A DNA stretch of 64,000 nucleotides, from positions 1 to 64,000 of the forward strand of contig JACKEP010000007.1 of assembly GCA_020632915.1 (NCBI GenBank), written 5' to 3'. The position numbers and the translations under genes were made by a program. This document shows, piece after piece, positions 37,653 to 46,671 of the stretch (within the stretch, counting starts at the first letter, position 1; the number at the start of each line of letters is the position of its first letter). Below the pieces are notes generated by a model. That model made no database searches. It had not been told where the DNA came from and saw only the letters and a program-made list of their open reading frames with translations. Source of the stretch: Alphaproteobacteria bacterium. GTDB taxonomy: Bacteria; Myxococcota_A; UBA796; GCA-2862545.

Positions 37653-38519
37653 ATGGTGACGGTCAGGACGCGCATGACGAGGATCGGGACCGTGGCGCTG
37701 GCGCTGGCCGGCACGGTCGGGTGCTGGAGCGCCGCGCCGGACGTCGAGGCGCCTGCTCCCGAAGCGGCCCCGCCGCCCGAGCCGACGCCGGAGCCCGCGC
37801 CCGAGCCCGTCCCCGTCGAGGACCTCCTCTACGAGGTGGTGATCGACATGGGCGAGGTGAGCACCGGCGTGCGGGCCTACGACGACGGGCGCGTGTTCCT
37901 CGGCGGCGGCGCGCCCGACGACATGGGCTGGCACCCCGAGCGCAAGCTGACGCTCACCCAGCTCGAGGAGCTCCACCGGCTGCTGGCGGCTCCGGCGCTG
38001 CGCAACCTGCCCGAGGAGCTGCCCAAGGTGCACGACGCCACCGGGGCCGAGGCCGTATGGCGGCTGCGCGACGGTGTGGGCCTGCGCACCGTCCACGCGG
38101 CGTCCTACCACGGCATCCGGGTGCCCACGCTGGAGGCGATCGACACGCTGCTCCGCGGCGCGCGGCGCCTGCTCGACACCCGGTCGCGGTGGATCGTCCA
38201 CGACGCCACCGGCACCCACGGCCACGACGTGCCGTGCGACGCGATCCGGGTGCCGGAGCTGCAGGGCATGACCGCGATGCTGGTCGCCGTCGATCTGCCC
38301 GCCGCCCAGGAGGCTCGGCCGGGCCCGGTGCTGCTCGACGTCACCTTCGTCACCGGCACCCGCTCCCGCCACACCGTGCTCCACACCGACGGCCGCCTGT
38401 TCCGCACCGACGCCGACGGCGCCACCACGGTGTTCCAGGTGCCGCAGGAGCGCTACGCCGCCGCCGAAGCGGCGATGGCCAAGGTCGACTGGTCGGGCGT
38501 CGGCGACCTCTGCCCCTGA
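37653..38519 (+). CDS. Lipoprotein with Pro/Glu-rich linker, 288 aa
   Basis: ATG after GCGGAGGAG. The lipobox is LAGTVGC (C24). Residues 25-55 are an Ala/Pro/Glu-rich linker with alternating PEP repeats that would hold the domain off the membrane. The rest is one or two beta-rich domains: DDGRVFLGGG, LTLTQLEELHRLLAAP, and a second repeat with the same layout (HTDGRLFRTDADG, VPQERYAAAEAAM), so it appears to be two copies of one fold. No catalytic motif. It lies between the small lipoprotein and the arginase gene. The function is not recognised. Confidence 0.75.
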   Translation: MVTVRTRMTRIGTVALALAGTVGCWSAAPDVEAPAPEAAPPPEPTPEPAPEPVPVEDLLYEVVIDMGEVSTGVRAYDDGRVFLGGGAPDDMGWHPERKLTLTQLEELHRLLAAPALRNLPEELPKVHDATGAEAVWRLRDGVGLRTVHAASYHGIRVPTLEAIDTLLRGARRLLDTRSRWIVHDATGTHGHDVPCDAIRVPELQGMTAMLVAVDLPAAQEARPGPVLLDVTFVTGTRSRHTVLHTDGRLFRTDADGATTVFQVPQERYAAAEAAMAKVDWSGVGDLCP

Positions 38520-38603
38520 CCGCGCAGCGGCGGACGCCGGTCGCCCGCCGGCGCGTGGCTCCGGGGACCGGGACGGCGTAGGCCTTCCGAAGGAGGCTCC
38601 GTC

Positions 38604-39509
38604 ATGGACATCGCGATCACGAACGTGCACCTGGACCTGGGCGGCGTTCGGCGCGGCACCGACATGGGCCCGAGCGCCATGCACGTCGCCGGGCTCGTCC
38701 CCCGCCTGCAAGCCCTCGGCCACCGCGTGGTGGGCGTCGACGACATCGAGGTCGGCAGCCCCGAGGCCGCCGACGCCGGCGATCCCACGGCCCGCTTCCT
38801 CGGGCCGATCCAGACCGCCGTCGCCACGATCGCCGACCGGGTCCACCACGCGCTCCAGAACCGCCGGTTCCCGCTGGTGCTCGGCGGCGACCACGCCCAG
38901 GCCATCGGCACCATCGCCGGGCTGTCCCGCTACTACCGCGGCACGGGCAAGCGCCTGGGGGTCGTGTGGGTCGACGCCCACACCGACATGAACACGCCGG
39001 ACACGTCGCCGTCGGGCAACATCCACGGCATGCCGCTGGCGGTGTTGATGGGCCACGGGCCGCAGCCGCTGCTCGACGTGTGCGGCACCGAGCCGGTGCT
39101 CCACCCCAAGGACGTCGCGATCATCGGCGCCCGCGACGTCGACGCCTCCGAGGCCCCGCTGGTCAAGGAGCTCGGCGTGCGCGTGTACACGATGTCGGAG
39201 CTCGACGAGCGCGGCACCGCGCCGTGCGTGCGCGAGGCCTTCGATCTGGCGTCCACCGCCACGGTCGGCATCCATCTGTCGTTCGACCTCGACGGCGTGG
39301 ACCCGGACGAGGCGCCCGGTGTGGGCACCCCGGTTCCCGGCGGCCTGTCGCTGCGGGAGTCGCTGCTGGTCTGCGAGCAGGCCCACCGGTCCAAGCGCTT
39401 GATCGGCATGGAGGTCGTCGAGCTCAACCCCACGCTCGACGTCCGCAACAAGACCGGCAACCTCGCGGTGTGGCTCATCCTGTCGGCGCTGGGCAAGTCG
39501 ATCCTCTGA
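38604..39509 (+). CDS. rocF: Arginase
   Basis: 301 residues. Hydrolyses arginine to ornithine and urea with a di-manganese centre. All metal ligands are in place: GGDHA (His), VDAHTDMN (Asp, His, Asp) and SFDLDGVDP (Asp, Asp). The substrate-binding loop SGNIHGMPL follows the first Asp pair, and GGLSLRESL and EVVELNP are kept. Its 85-base upstream gap contains AGGAGG just before the ATG. The Mn-type motif set is full, so arginase rather than agmatinase is preferred, since the S-G-N loop fits arginase. With the large glutamate dehydrogenase 17 kb away it fits amino-acid catabolism. Confidence 0.95.
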   Translation: MDIAITNVHLDLGGVRRGTDMGPSAMHVAGLVPRLQALGHRVVGVDDIEVGSPEAADAGDPTARFLGPIQTAVATIADRVHHALQNRRFPLVLGGDHAQAIGTIAGLSRYYRGTGKRLGVVWVDAHTDMNTPDTSPSGNIHGMPLAVLMGHGPQPLLDVCGTEPVLHPKDVAIIGARDVDASEAPLVKELGVRVYTMSELDERGTAPCVREAFDLASTATVGIHLSFDLDGVDPDEAPGVGTPVPGGLSLRESLLVCEQAHRSKRLIGMEVVELNPTLDVRNKTGNLAVWLILSALGKSIL

Positions 39510-39716
39510 TCCGGGGATGCCGTGCGACGGCGTGCGTCGCGTCCGCCGGCTCGGAGCGGGCGGGATCGGCCTTGCACGCACGCGGCCGACCACGGCACAT
39601 CGACGGTTCGCGGGCCACTGTCGCACGACCGTCCCCGGAGGGTACGCAACCGTCACGCCGGTCGCTGGATCCACGGCACCCGCGCCGCTAGGCTCGTGCC
39701 GTCCCTTGGAGGTCAA

Positions 39717-42035
39717 ATGCGTACCGTTCACTTCCTCCCGGCCCTCGCCCTCCTCGCGGCGTGCGCCGGTTCCACGCCCGACAGCGTCTCCGACGAGGCC
39801 GCGGCACCCAACGCCCTCGCCACCATCGAGGTGGGTGCCGGCGACGCCGCCACGCTGCCGTCCGACCAGCTGGCCCCCCCGGGCGTGCTGCGCCTCGCCA
39901 GCCCGGACGACTTCGTCCTCGGCACGCAGGTGCGCGTCGGCGTGCTCAACGCCCCCCCGGGCGCTCCGGTGTTCCTGATCGGCAGCCTGGCCAACGGTGG
40001 CACCACGTCGTGCCCGCCGCAGCTCGCCCCCACCTGCCTCAACCTGTTCAACCCGGTCTACGTGCTCGGCCAGACCACGGCCGCGCCGAACGGCCGCGCG
40101 CTGTTCCTCCTCGACCTGCCGGCCAACCTCCCGCTCGTCACGGCCCACCTCCAGGCCGCCTCGCGGATCCCGGGCGACCAGTTCACGTCGAACATCCTCA
40201 ACGTGACCTTCCAGGCCCCGGTCGACACCGACACCGACACCGACACCGACCTGCCCCCGACCGTCACCACGATCGCCGACCTGCGCAGCGGCGCGGCGGG
40301 CGTGATCGTCGGTGACCAGGCCCAGGTCGACGGCCTCGTCATCACCGCCGTGGGCACCCGCGGCTTCACCGCGCAGGACCCGTCCGCCTCGATCAACGGC
40401 GGCATCTACGTCTACCACAACGGCGAGCTGTCGGGCTTCAACGTCGGCGACACCGTCAGCGTGGTCGGTGAGTACGACGAGTACGGCGCCAGCGGCGCGG
40501 TCGCCCCGCTCGAGACGCTCGCCGAGCTCAAGGTCCTCGCGGCCTCCCCCGGCACGAGCATCAGCGTCACCGGCACCGGCGCCACCACGTCGCCCGTGCT
40601 GCTGTCGGTGGGCGACGCCGCCACGCCGGCCATCGCCGAGACCTACGAGGGCATGCTCGTCAACCTCGAGGACTCCGGTCCGCTCGAGGTGGTCGGCGCC
40701 CTGGCGTTCGACGAGTTCCCGGTCGCCGTGGCCGGCAACCCCGACAGCATCCTGATCGACAACGAGTTCTTCTCGCTGCCCGTGGCGCTGCCCGACCTCG
40801 ACGTCGGCGCCACCTTCGACTCGATCACCGGCCCGATGTACTTCAGCTTCAGCAACTACAAGGTGGCCCCGCGGTCGCTCGACGACGTCACCGGCTACAC
40901 GCCGCCCGCGGTCGACTCCGACTCCGACACCGACACCGACGTCGGGCTGCCCGGCCCCGACACCCTGGTGCCCGGCGACCTCGTGATCACCGAGTTCATG
41001 GCCAACCCGAGCGGCTGCAGCGACACCGACGGCGAGTACTTCGAGGTGCTCTACCGCGGCAGCACCACGGTCGACCTCGGCGGCCTGATCATGGAGGACT
41101 CGGCCAACACCGCCATCCTGGCCGGCCCCGTCGTCGCCAACCCGGGCGACCGCCTGCTGTTCGGCCCGAGCGGTGGCAGCCTGTCCACGTGCTACCCGGG
41201 CCTCACGCCCGACGGCCTGTTCCCGTTCGGCCTGAACAACAGCGGCGACCTCATCCGCCTGTCCAACGCCGGCGGCGCGCTGGTCGAAGTCGACTTCCGC
41301 ACCTGGACGATCGGCAACGGCATCTCCTGGGAGCAGGACGACGCCGTGGTGCCCGACAGCGGCACGTGGTGCTTCGCCGACGCCACCGAGGTCGCCCCCA
41401 ACGGTGACCTCGGCACGCCGGGCCTCCCCAACGGGGCCTGCCCGGTGATCGTCGACACCGACACCGACACCGACACCGACCTGCCGCCCGACACCGACAC
41501 CGACATCGTCGTGCCGCCCACCGCGTCCAACCTGTTCTTCACCGAGATCATGGACTACGGGCCCGACTTCAACCTGCGGTTCGTCGAGATCTACAACGCC
41601 GAGTCCTCGGCGGTGGACCTGACGCCGTACGCGGTGCTCCGCTACTCCAACGGTGGCACCACCAGCCCGGGCGTGCTGCCGCTGTCGGGTTCGGTGGCCG
41701 CCGGCGACGTGTTCGTCCTCGGCACGGCCGTCGCGCAGGAAGCCGCCTACGACGCCGCGTTCGGCGATCACCCCGACGCCTACAACTCCGGCGTGAACGC
41801 CAACGGCGACGACGTCTACATCCTCGCCATCGACGACGGCGCGGGCGGCTGGACCACCATCGACGTCTACGGCGTGTTCGGTGTCGACGGCACCGGCATG
41901 GACTGGGAGTACCTCGACGAGGAGGCCATCCGCTCCTGCACGGTGACCGCCGGCACCGCCACGTTCAACGTGGCCGAGTGGACCATCGTGCCGACGCCGG
42001 GCTCCGCCACGCTCGGCAGCTGGACCTGCCCGTAA
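39717..42035 (+). CDS. Large surface lipoprotein with OB-like and two lamin-tail domains
   Basis: 772 residues, ATG after TTGGAGG. The lipobox is LLAAC (C16). After a conserved N-terminal domain to about residue 165 the order is a DTDTDTDTD linker, an OB-fold-like domain (TTIADLRSG, VDGLVITAVGTRGFTAQD) of the secreted-nuclease-associated kind, a second linker, a first lamin-tail domain (GDLVITEFMANPSG, EYFEVLYRG), a third linker and a second lamin-tail domain (LFFTEIMDYG, RFVEIYNAES). Such domains recur in secreted nucleases and adhesins, but no nuclease motif is seen. It is probably a cell-surface binding protein anchored in the outer membrane. Convergent with the next gene, with a strong hairpin between. 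Confidence 0.85.
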   Translation: MRTVHFLPALALLAACAGSTPDSVSDEAAAPNALATIEVGAGDAATLPSDQLAPPGVLRLASPDDFVLGTQVRVGVLNAPPGAPVFLIGSLANGGTTSCPPQLAPTCLNLFNPVYVLGQTTAAPNGRALFLLDLPANLPLVTAHLQAASRIPGDQFTSNILNVTFQAPVDTDTDTDTDLPPTVTTIADLRSGAAGVIVGDQAQVDGLVITAVGTRGFTAQDPSASINGGIYVYHNGELSGFNVGDTVSVVGEYDEYGASGAVAPLETLAELKVLAASPGTSISVTGTGATTSPVLLSVGDAATPAIAETYEGMLVNLEDSGPLEVVGALAFDEFPVAVAGNPDSILIDNEFFSLPVALPDLDVGATFDSITGPMYFSFSNYKVAPRSLDDVTGYTPPAVDSDSDTDTDVGLPGPDTLVPGDLVITEFMANPSGCSDTDGEYFEVLYRGSTTVDLGGLIMEDSANTAILAGPVVANPGDRLLFGPSGGSLSTCYPGLTPDGLFPFGLNNSGDLIRLSNAGGALVEVDFRTWTIGNGISWEQDDAVVPDSGTWCFADATEVAPNGDLGTPGLPNGACPVIVDTDTDTDTDLPPDTDTDIVVPPTASNLFFTEIMDYGPDFNLRFVEIYNAESSAVDLTPYAVLRYSNGGTTSPGVLPLSGSVAAGDVFVLGTAVAQEAAYDAAFGDHPDAYNSGVNANGDDVYILAIDDGAGGWTTIDVYGVFGVDGTGMDWEYLDEEAIRSCTVTAGTATFNVAEWTIVPTPGSATLGSWTCP
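40224..41504 (+). repeat. Three (GAC ACC)n tracts encoding Asp-Thr linkers
   Basis: Tandem GACACC hexamers occur at 40224-40250, 40914-40940 (with TCC variants) and 41454-41504 (interrupted). They lie inside the lamin-tail lipoprotein gene and separate its domains. Being in-frame hexamers in repeated context, they are candidate sites for length change by slippage. Confidence 0.75.
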
Positions 42036-42074
42036 CCACGGGCTGATCCGCCCCGGCCAGCGAGGTCGGGGACC

Positions 42075-42108
42075 ACGGGCGGTCGCGCGACACGGCGCGA
42101 CCGCCCGT
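42075..42108. terminator. Strong bidirectional hairpin
   Basis: ACGGGCGGTCGCGC and GCGCGACCGCCCGT form a perfect 14-bp stem with a six-base loop between two convergent stops (42035 and 42153). It lacks U-runs on either strand, but its symmetry and placement support bidirectional termination. Confidence 0.65.
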
Positions 42109-42152
42109 CGTGCGTTCGGGCCCGCGCTCGGTGCACCCGGGCCAGCGCGCGG

Positions 42153-43226
42153 TCAGGCGCCGAAGCGCACCACGTAGATCGGCGGCAGGTGGGCGCTGAC
42201 CTCGTGCCAGTGGTCGCCGCCGTCGTCGGTGGTCCACAGCGCGCCGGTGGTGCTGCCGAAGGCGAGCCGGTCCCCGGTGGCGTCGATGTCGAGCGCGTGG
42301 CGGTAGACCAGATCGTAGGCGTGCTCCTGCGGCAGCCCGTCGGCGAGCACCTCGAAGCTCGCCCCCCCGTCGCGCGTGCGGGCGACGACGACCTTGCCGT
42401 CGACCGGGATGCGGAACTGGTCCTTCACGGCCGGCACGAACCACGCGGTGTGCGGATCGGTGGGGTGGACCACGACCGGGAAGCCGAACGCGGACGGAGG
42501 CACGTCGAGCGCCTGCCAGGAGCGCCCGCCGTCCGTCGATCGCCACGCACCGCAGTGGTGCTGCACCCAGAGGTGGTCGGGGTGGGTGGGGCTCTGCACG
42601 AGCCGGTGGACGTCCTGCACGTTCGGGTCGAGCTGGCGCTCGGGCGGCATGTAGCAGGCGATCATCCCGTCGGCGCGCAGGTCCCAGGTCTGGCCGTCGT
42701 CGGGGGAGTCCCACACGCCGCCGCTCGAGATCGCGACGGCCAGGTGGCGCGGGTCGGTGGGGTCGACGCAGATGGAGTGCAGGCCCGCGTCGTCCTTGCC
42801 GCCGCCGAACCACTGCGCGCGCTGCGGGAGCTCCCAGAACGGCGCCAGCCGCTGCCAGGAGGCGCCCTGGTCGTCGCTGCGGAACAGGGCCGCGGGGATG
42901 GTGCCGCACCACAGGCCGCCGTCGGACGCCGTCTCCATCGACCAGATCGACGACACGCTCGGTCCCTTGGCGCCGTCCTCGCCCTCCTCCGCGGGGAACG
43001 ACGGCGTGGCGACCTCCGTCCACGTCACGCCGCGGTCGTCGGAGGCATGGACCTTGGGACCGAAGTGGCCGTGCTCCAGCGCCGCGTACCACCGGCCGTC
43101 CCGCGCGTCGGTCAGCACCATGGTGACCGGGTCGCCGAGGAAGGCGGTGCGCGCGATGCGCCAGCCGGCCGCGGACGGTTCGAGCACGAACAGCCCCTTG
43201 CGGGTACCCACGAGGATGACGGACAT
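42153..43226 (-). CDS. BNR/sialidase-repeat beta-propeller protein
   Basis: 357 residues. No signal peptide. Repeats with Asp-box pattern (S-x-D-x-G-x-x-W) are seen as SDDRGVTW, SDDQGASW, SPDDGQTW, STDGGRSW and TDDGGDHW, as in six-bladed propellers of the exo-alpha-sialidase superfamily. No sialidase Arg triad is present, so it is probably not a glycosidase. The pairing with an adjacent MoaD/ThiS-like gene is known from many bacteria, suggesting a role with the sulfur-carrier-like protein. It is last in a three-gene minus-strand operon (CPBP protein, MoaD-like, this gene) with 22- and 13-base gaps. The biochemical role is unknown. Confidence 0.88.
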   Translation of the reverse strand: MSVILVGTRKGLFVLEPSAAGWRIARTAFLGDPVTMVLTDARDGRWYAALEHGHFGPKVHASDDRGVTWTEVATPSFPAEEGEDGAKGPSVSSIWSMETASDGGLWCGTIPAALFRSDDQGASWQRLAPFWELPQRAQWFGGGKDDAGLHSICVDPTDPRHLAVAISSGGVWDSPDDGQTWDLRADGMIACYMPPERQLDPNVQDVHRLVQSPTHPDHLWVQHHCGAWRSTDGGRSWQALDVPPSAFGFPVVVHPTDPHTAWFVPAVKDQFRIPVDGKVVVARTRDGGASFEVLADGLPQEHAYDLVYRHALDIDATGDRLAFGSTTGALWTTDDGGDHWHEVSAHLPPIYVVRFGA

Positions 43227-43248
43227 GACCCCTCCCCAGGCTGCGGGC

Positions 43249-43518
43249 TCAACCGCCCGACAGCGCCTGCATCACGAAGACCTGGTCGTCGTCGCCCACC
43301 GGGTCGGACAGCCGCTGCCGGTCGTCGACGAGCTCACCGTTGACGAACACCGCCACGTGCTTGCGCACCGCCCCCTGGTCGTCGAGGACGTAGCCTCGCG
43401 CTGCCGGGGACTGGGCGAACGCCGCCTCGAGGACCTCCCGGACCGTGGCGCCCGGCCACTCGCCCGCAGGACGCATCACATGGCGGGCGAGGTTGGGCGT
43501 GAACGCGAGGTGTGGCAT
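43249..43518 (-). CDS. MoaD/ThiS-like sulfur-carrier protein
   Basis: 89 residues, ubiquitin-like fold ending in the exposed LSGG that such carriers need for thiocarboxylate formation. Beta-grasp pattern: PHLAFTPNLARHV, TVREVLEAAF, VFVNGELV, VFVMQALSGG. The usual partners MoaE or ThiG/ThiF are not adjacent; instead it is sandwiched between a CPBP membrane protein and a BNR propeller. It resembles the MoaD/ThiS-domain group found with BNR propellers, which is not the molybdopterin-synthase subunit. The start ATG has a weak upstream site, so the start is tentative. Confidence 0.88.
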   Translation of the reverse strand: MPHLAFTPNLARHVMRPAGEWPGATVREVLEAAFAQSPAARGYVLDDQGAVRKHVAVFVNGELVDDRQRLSDPVGDDDQVFVMQALSGG

Positions 43519-43531
43519 GGCGGGGACGCTA

Positions 43532-44365
43532 TCACAGCCGCCGACGCGTCCCCGTCTCGACGACGTGCTCGCCGTGCTCGGGCATCACGCGGGGGGACGG
43601 CGACAGGTCGCGCGCGCCGTGCAGCCGCACGATGCCTCCCGCGGCCAACCACATCAGCGCGGCCACGGTGAGCCCGACGGGGCCGTGGACCAGCGTGCCG
43701 TGCAGGCCGACGGCGACGAGCCCGCCGAACATGCCCACGGCGAGCCCGCTGCCCTTCGAGCCGTTGAACAACCACGTGCCGACGATCGCCAGCGGCAACG
43801 CCACGGCCACGATCGCGGTGCCCTCCCACACCACCGCGCGCCCCGCGTGGGAGAACACCGTCGGCAGGTGCCACACGCCCCACGTCACGCCGAGCGTGGC
43901 CGACGCCCCCAGCGCCGACGTCCGGGCCTGCAGGCGGGGGAGCAACCAGGCGCGCCAGCCGAGCTCGCTGGCGATGCCCGACGCCGCCAGCATCGCCGTG
44001 AACGCCAGCGGAGGCAGGGCGCCCGACGCCGCGGCGGCCCCGGTGGCCTCCAGCGGCGCACGGCCGAGCAGCACGGTGATCCCCAGGCCGAGCAGGAACA
44101 GCATCGACGGCAGACCTGCCGCGAGGACGAGCCAGCGGATGTCGCGGCGCGGATCGAGCGTGGACAGGAGCCAGCCGATCGATTCGCCGACGGTGCGCCC
44201 CGCACCCACCTCGGTGAGCACTGCGGCGGCGACCGGCATCGCGTGGCCCAGCGGCAGGAGCCAGCCCGGCGCTGCCGGCAACCACCCCATCGCGACCATC
44301 ACGCCCGGCAACCAGGCCAGCCACGCCAGCGCGAACGCGAGGCCCACGAACAGGTCCGTACCCAC
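43532..44365 (-). CDS. CPBP-family intramembrane protease-like protein with altered active site
   Basis: 277 residues from the GTG at 44365 (AGGGGG upstream). About seven hydrophobic segments. The CPBP/Rce1 hallmarks are recognisable: motif 1 reads SELGWRAWLLP where EExxxR is expected (first Glu to Ser), motif 2 is WGVWHLP (His present) and a later LFNGSKGSG with an Asn-type site and HGTLVH. Loss of the first Glu, which in Rce1-like enzymes is needed for catalysis, makes activity doubtful. It is first in the operon with the MoaD-like and BNR genes; CPBP relatives often process peptide or bacteriocin-type products. Divergent from the PhnW-like gene with 103 bases. Confidence 0.8.
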   Translation of the reverse strand: MGTDLFVGLAFALAWLAWLPGVMVAMGWLPAAPGWLLPLGHAMPVAAAVLTEVGAGRTVGESIGWLLSTLDPRRDIRWLVLAAGLPSMLFLLGLGITVLLGRAPLEATGAAAASGALPPLAFTAMLAASGIASELGWRAWLLPRLQARTSALGASATLGVTWGVWHLPTVFSHAGRAVVWEGTAIVAVALPLAIVGTWLFNGSKGSGLAVGMFGGLVAVGLHGTLVHGPVGLTVAALMWLAAGGIVRLHGARDLSPSPRVMPEHGEHVVETGTRRRL

Positions 44366-44468
44366 ACGATCCCCCTGCCAAGGCCGCGCATGTAGCACGC
44401 TCCGGCGCTGGGTCGCCTCGACCGTGCACGGGGTGCCTCGTTACAGCGCGGCCCACCCTGGGAGCTCC

Positions 44469-45602
44469 ATGCCCGACGTCCCGTTGCTGCTGACACCCGG
44501 CCCGCTGAGCACGGCCCCCGCCGTGCGCGCCGCGATGGCCGAGGATCTCGGCAGCCGCGACCCCGCCTTCGTCCGCCTGTCCGACGACGTGCGCCACCAG
44601 GTGGCCGCGCTGGCCGGCAGCAGCGACGAGCTGGTGTGCATCCCCGTCCAGGGCGGTGGCACCTTCGCGATCGAGGCGGTGCTGGGCACGCTCGTCCCGC
44701 GCAGCGGCAAGGTGCTCGTGCTGGTCAACGGCGCCTACGGTCGCCGGATCGTCCAGATCTGCCACACCCTCGGTCGTGAGGTCACCTGGCTGGAGTGGCC
44801 CGAGGACTCGCCGTTCGACCCCGCCGAGGTCGACCGCGCCCTGGGCAACGACGAGGCGATCACCCACGTCGCCGCGGTGTACTGCGAGACCACCACCGGT
44901 CTGCTCAACCCGCTGGCCGCGCTGGCCGCCGTGGTCGCCGATCACGGCATCTCGCTGCTCGTCGACGCCGTGTCCGCGTTCGGCGCGCTGCCGCTGTCGA
45001 TCGACACCGTCCCGTTCGACGCGGCAGTGACGGCATCGCACGGGTGCCTGGAGAGCGTGCCGGGGATCGGTCTGGCCATCGTGCGGCGCACGGCGCTCGC
45101 GCGGTGCGGCGGCCACGCCCACTCCGTCGCCCTCGACCTGCACGCGCAGCAGAAGCGGTTCGAGAAGGACGGCCAGTGGCGCTTCACCCCGCCCACGCAG
45201 GCGGTCGCCGCCTTGCACGCCGCCCTGCAGGGGCTCGCCGACGAAGGCGGCGTCGACGCCCGGGGCAGCCGCTACGCCGCCACCTGCGCCGCGCTGGTCA
45301 AGGGCATGCGGGCCCAGGGCTTCCGCACGGTGCTGTCCGACGCCCACCAGGCCCCCGTCGTGGTCTCGTTCCACGTGCCGGGCGCCGCGTCCTGGTCGTA
45401 CGACGCGTTCCACGACGGCCTGCGCCAGGCCGGCTTCGCGATCCATCCGGGACGGATCACCGAGGTCGACGCGTTCCGGGTGGGGTGCATCGGTCAGGTC
45501 GACCTCGCCGACATCGCCCGCTTCCTCGCGGCCGTGGCCGGCGTGCTCACCGACATGGGCGTGGCCAGCGGCGCGCCGTCGAGCACCACGTCCTCCGGCT
45601 GA
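44469..45602 (+). CDS. PhnW-like aminotransferase-fold protein lacking the PLP lysine
   Basis: 377 residues, ATG close after GGAGCTCC. Class V aminotransferase fold, nearest by motif to 2-aminoethylphosphonate-pyruvate transaminase: LLLTPGPLSTAP at the N-terminus, GSRDPAF, PVQGGGTFAIEAVLGT, VDAVSAFG with D166, CLESVPGIGLAIV, and IHPGRITEVDAFRVGCIG. The stretch before CLESVPG, normally containing the Schiff-base lysine (NKC in PhnW), reads TASHGC: H191-G192-C193, so the lysine expected at about 192 is a glycine (codon GGG). All else is conserved, including the PLP-binding Asp. Either the protein binds PLP without Schiff base, has another function, or this gene is degenerate. Neighbours give no phosphonate genes. 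Confidence 0.82.
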   Translation: MPDVPLLLTPGPLSTAPAVRAAMAEDLGSRDPAFVRLSDDVRHQVAALAGSSDELVCIPVQGGGTFAIEAVLGTLVPRSGKVLVLVNGAYGRRIVQICHTLGREVTWLEWPEDSPFDPAEVDRALGNDEAITHVAAVYCETTTGLLNPLAALAAVVADHGISLLVDAVSAFGALPLSIDTVPFDAAVTASHGCLESVPGIGLAIVRRTALARCGGHAHSVALDLHAQQKRFEKDGQWRFTPPTQAVAALHAALQGLADEGGVDARGSRYAATCAALVKGMRAQGFRTVLSDAHQAPVVVSFHVPGAASWSYDAFHDGLRQAGFAIHPGRITEVDAFRVGCIGQVDLADIARFLAAVAGVLTDMGVASGAPSSTTSSG

Positions 45603-45660
45603 TCCGGCGCGGCACGGCCGTTGCCCGCGTCGGGACGGATCGGAACGGATCGGAGCCCCG

Positions 45661-46164
45661 ATGGCCTCACCGGACACCCCCGACGCCCGCCCGACGCCCG
45701 GAGACCTCGCCCGCGTCGGGCGCGAGGTGATGCCGCGCCCGCCTCGACTGCCTCGGGGTCTGGGACGTCAGCTGCTGGCGTGGGCCGGCAGGCTCGCCGT
45801 CGTGGCGGCGGCCTTCCTCGTGGCCACGGTCGCCCTGCCCGGCGCGCGGTTCCTGGGCGCAGGCCACCCGCCGGCGGTCGACGTCGTCACGGCCTGCCTG
45901 CTCGTGGGATCGGCGGGGGCCGTCCAGGCCCCCATCTGGCGGGCGCTCGTGGGTCCGGTCGCCGGGCTCGGCTTCGGTGCGACGGCCTGGGTCGTCGACG
46001 CCGCGCTCCTGAGGATCGTCGACGTGTGGCTCGCCGCCCGGTTCGAGATCGACGGCGGCCTCACGCTCGCCCTCGCCAGCGCGCTCGTCGCGGTGCCGAC
46101 CGCGGTGCAGGCCGTCGTCGCCGACGTGCTCGCAGCGCCGGACACGGTGTCGATGCCGCCGTGA
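45661..46164 (+). CDS. Small membrane protein, 167 aa (holin-family-like)
   Basis: Start ATG after GGAG. Cytoplasmic basic N-terminus of about 35 residues rich in Arg/Pro, then four hydrophobic segments ([79 protein letters not shown]). The spacing and the [18 protein letters not shown] stretch recall the phage_holin_4_2 (DUF/TMS) family of four-span proteins found chromosomally in many bacteria. It may be membrane-modulating but a phage origin is not suggested by context. The match is by layout only. Confidence 0.55.
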   Translation: MASPDTPDARPTPGDLARVGREVMPRPPRLPRGLGRQLLAWAGRLAVVAAAFLVATVALPGARFLGAGHPPAVDVVTACLLVGSAGAVQAPIWRALVGPVAGLGFGATAWVVDAALLRIVDVWLAARFEIDGGLTLALASALVAVPTAVQAVVADVLAAPDTVSMPP

Positions 46165-46265
46165 GATCCGCCAGCGCGATCCGGCCGCCCCCACCGACGG
46201 ACGTCCCCGGACGACGCCGCACCGCCAGACCCGCTACAATGCCGTCCCCACGACCCGGACCGGCC

Positions 46266-46652
46266 ATGGACCTCGGCGCCTTCTCGATCTCGCTGACCGT
46301 CAACGACCTCGCGGCGAGCCGTGCGTTCTACGCCACGCTCGGCTTCTCCAAGGTGGCCGGCGACGACACGCGCTTCCTCATCCTGCGCAACGGCACCACC
46401 ACGATCGGCCTGTTCCAGGACATGTTCCCGCAGAACATCCTGACGTTCAACCCGGGCTACGACGCCGAGGCGTCGCCCCTGGCGGCGTTCACCGACGTCC
46501 GGGAGATCCAGGCCGCGCTGCAGGCCCAGGGCATCGAGCCCGTGGTCACCACCGATCCCGACGGCACGGGCGTGGCCCACATCGTCCTCGTCGATCCGGA
46601 CGGCAACCAGATCCTCATCGACCAGCACGTCCCCCGGCCCGCGAGCGCCTGA
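46266..46652 (+). CDS. VOC-fold (glyoxalase-like) protein
   Basis: 128 residues. [38 protein letters not shown] and [25 protein letters not shown] mark a single-domain VOC protein of the glyoxalase/bleomycin-resistance group with the usual DPDGN near the end. Metal ligands are uncertain, with S/T in strand 1, H in the AHIVLV strand and no clear Glu at the end, so it may not be a metalloenzyme. No clear ribosome-binding site precedes the chosen ATG (46266); an in-frame ATG at 46239 is an alternative. It is followed 20 bases on by a TetR gene, which may regulate it. Confidence 0.82.
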   Translation: MDLGAFSISLTVNDLAASRAFYATLGFSKVAGDDTRFLILRNGTTTIGLFQDMFPQNILTFNPGYDAEASPLAAFTDVREIQAALQAQGIEPVVTTDPDGTGVAHIVLVDPDGNQILIDQHVPRPASA

Positions 46653-46671
46653 AGCCGGCGCAGGAGCCCCC

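Noticed and set aside
40224..41504. GACACC arrays as a CRISPR or satellite
   Set aside because: They are in-frame hexamers coding Asp-Thr linkers, without spacers.
37437..41771. A 1444-residue minus-strand frame over arginase and lamin-tail genes
   Set aside because: Antisense to conserved coding sequence, no domain or ribosome-binding site support.
45661..46164. Prophage holin
   Set aside because: The four-span layout recalls holin-like families but no other phage gene is near, so only a family-like note is kept.
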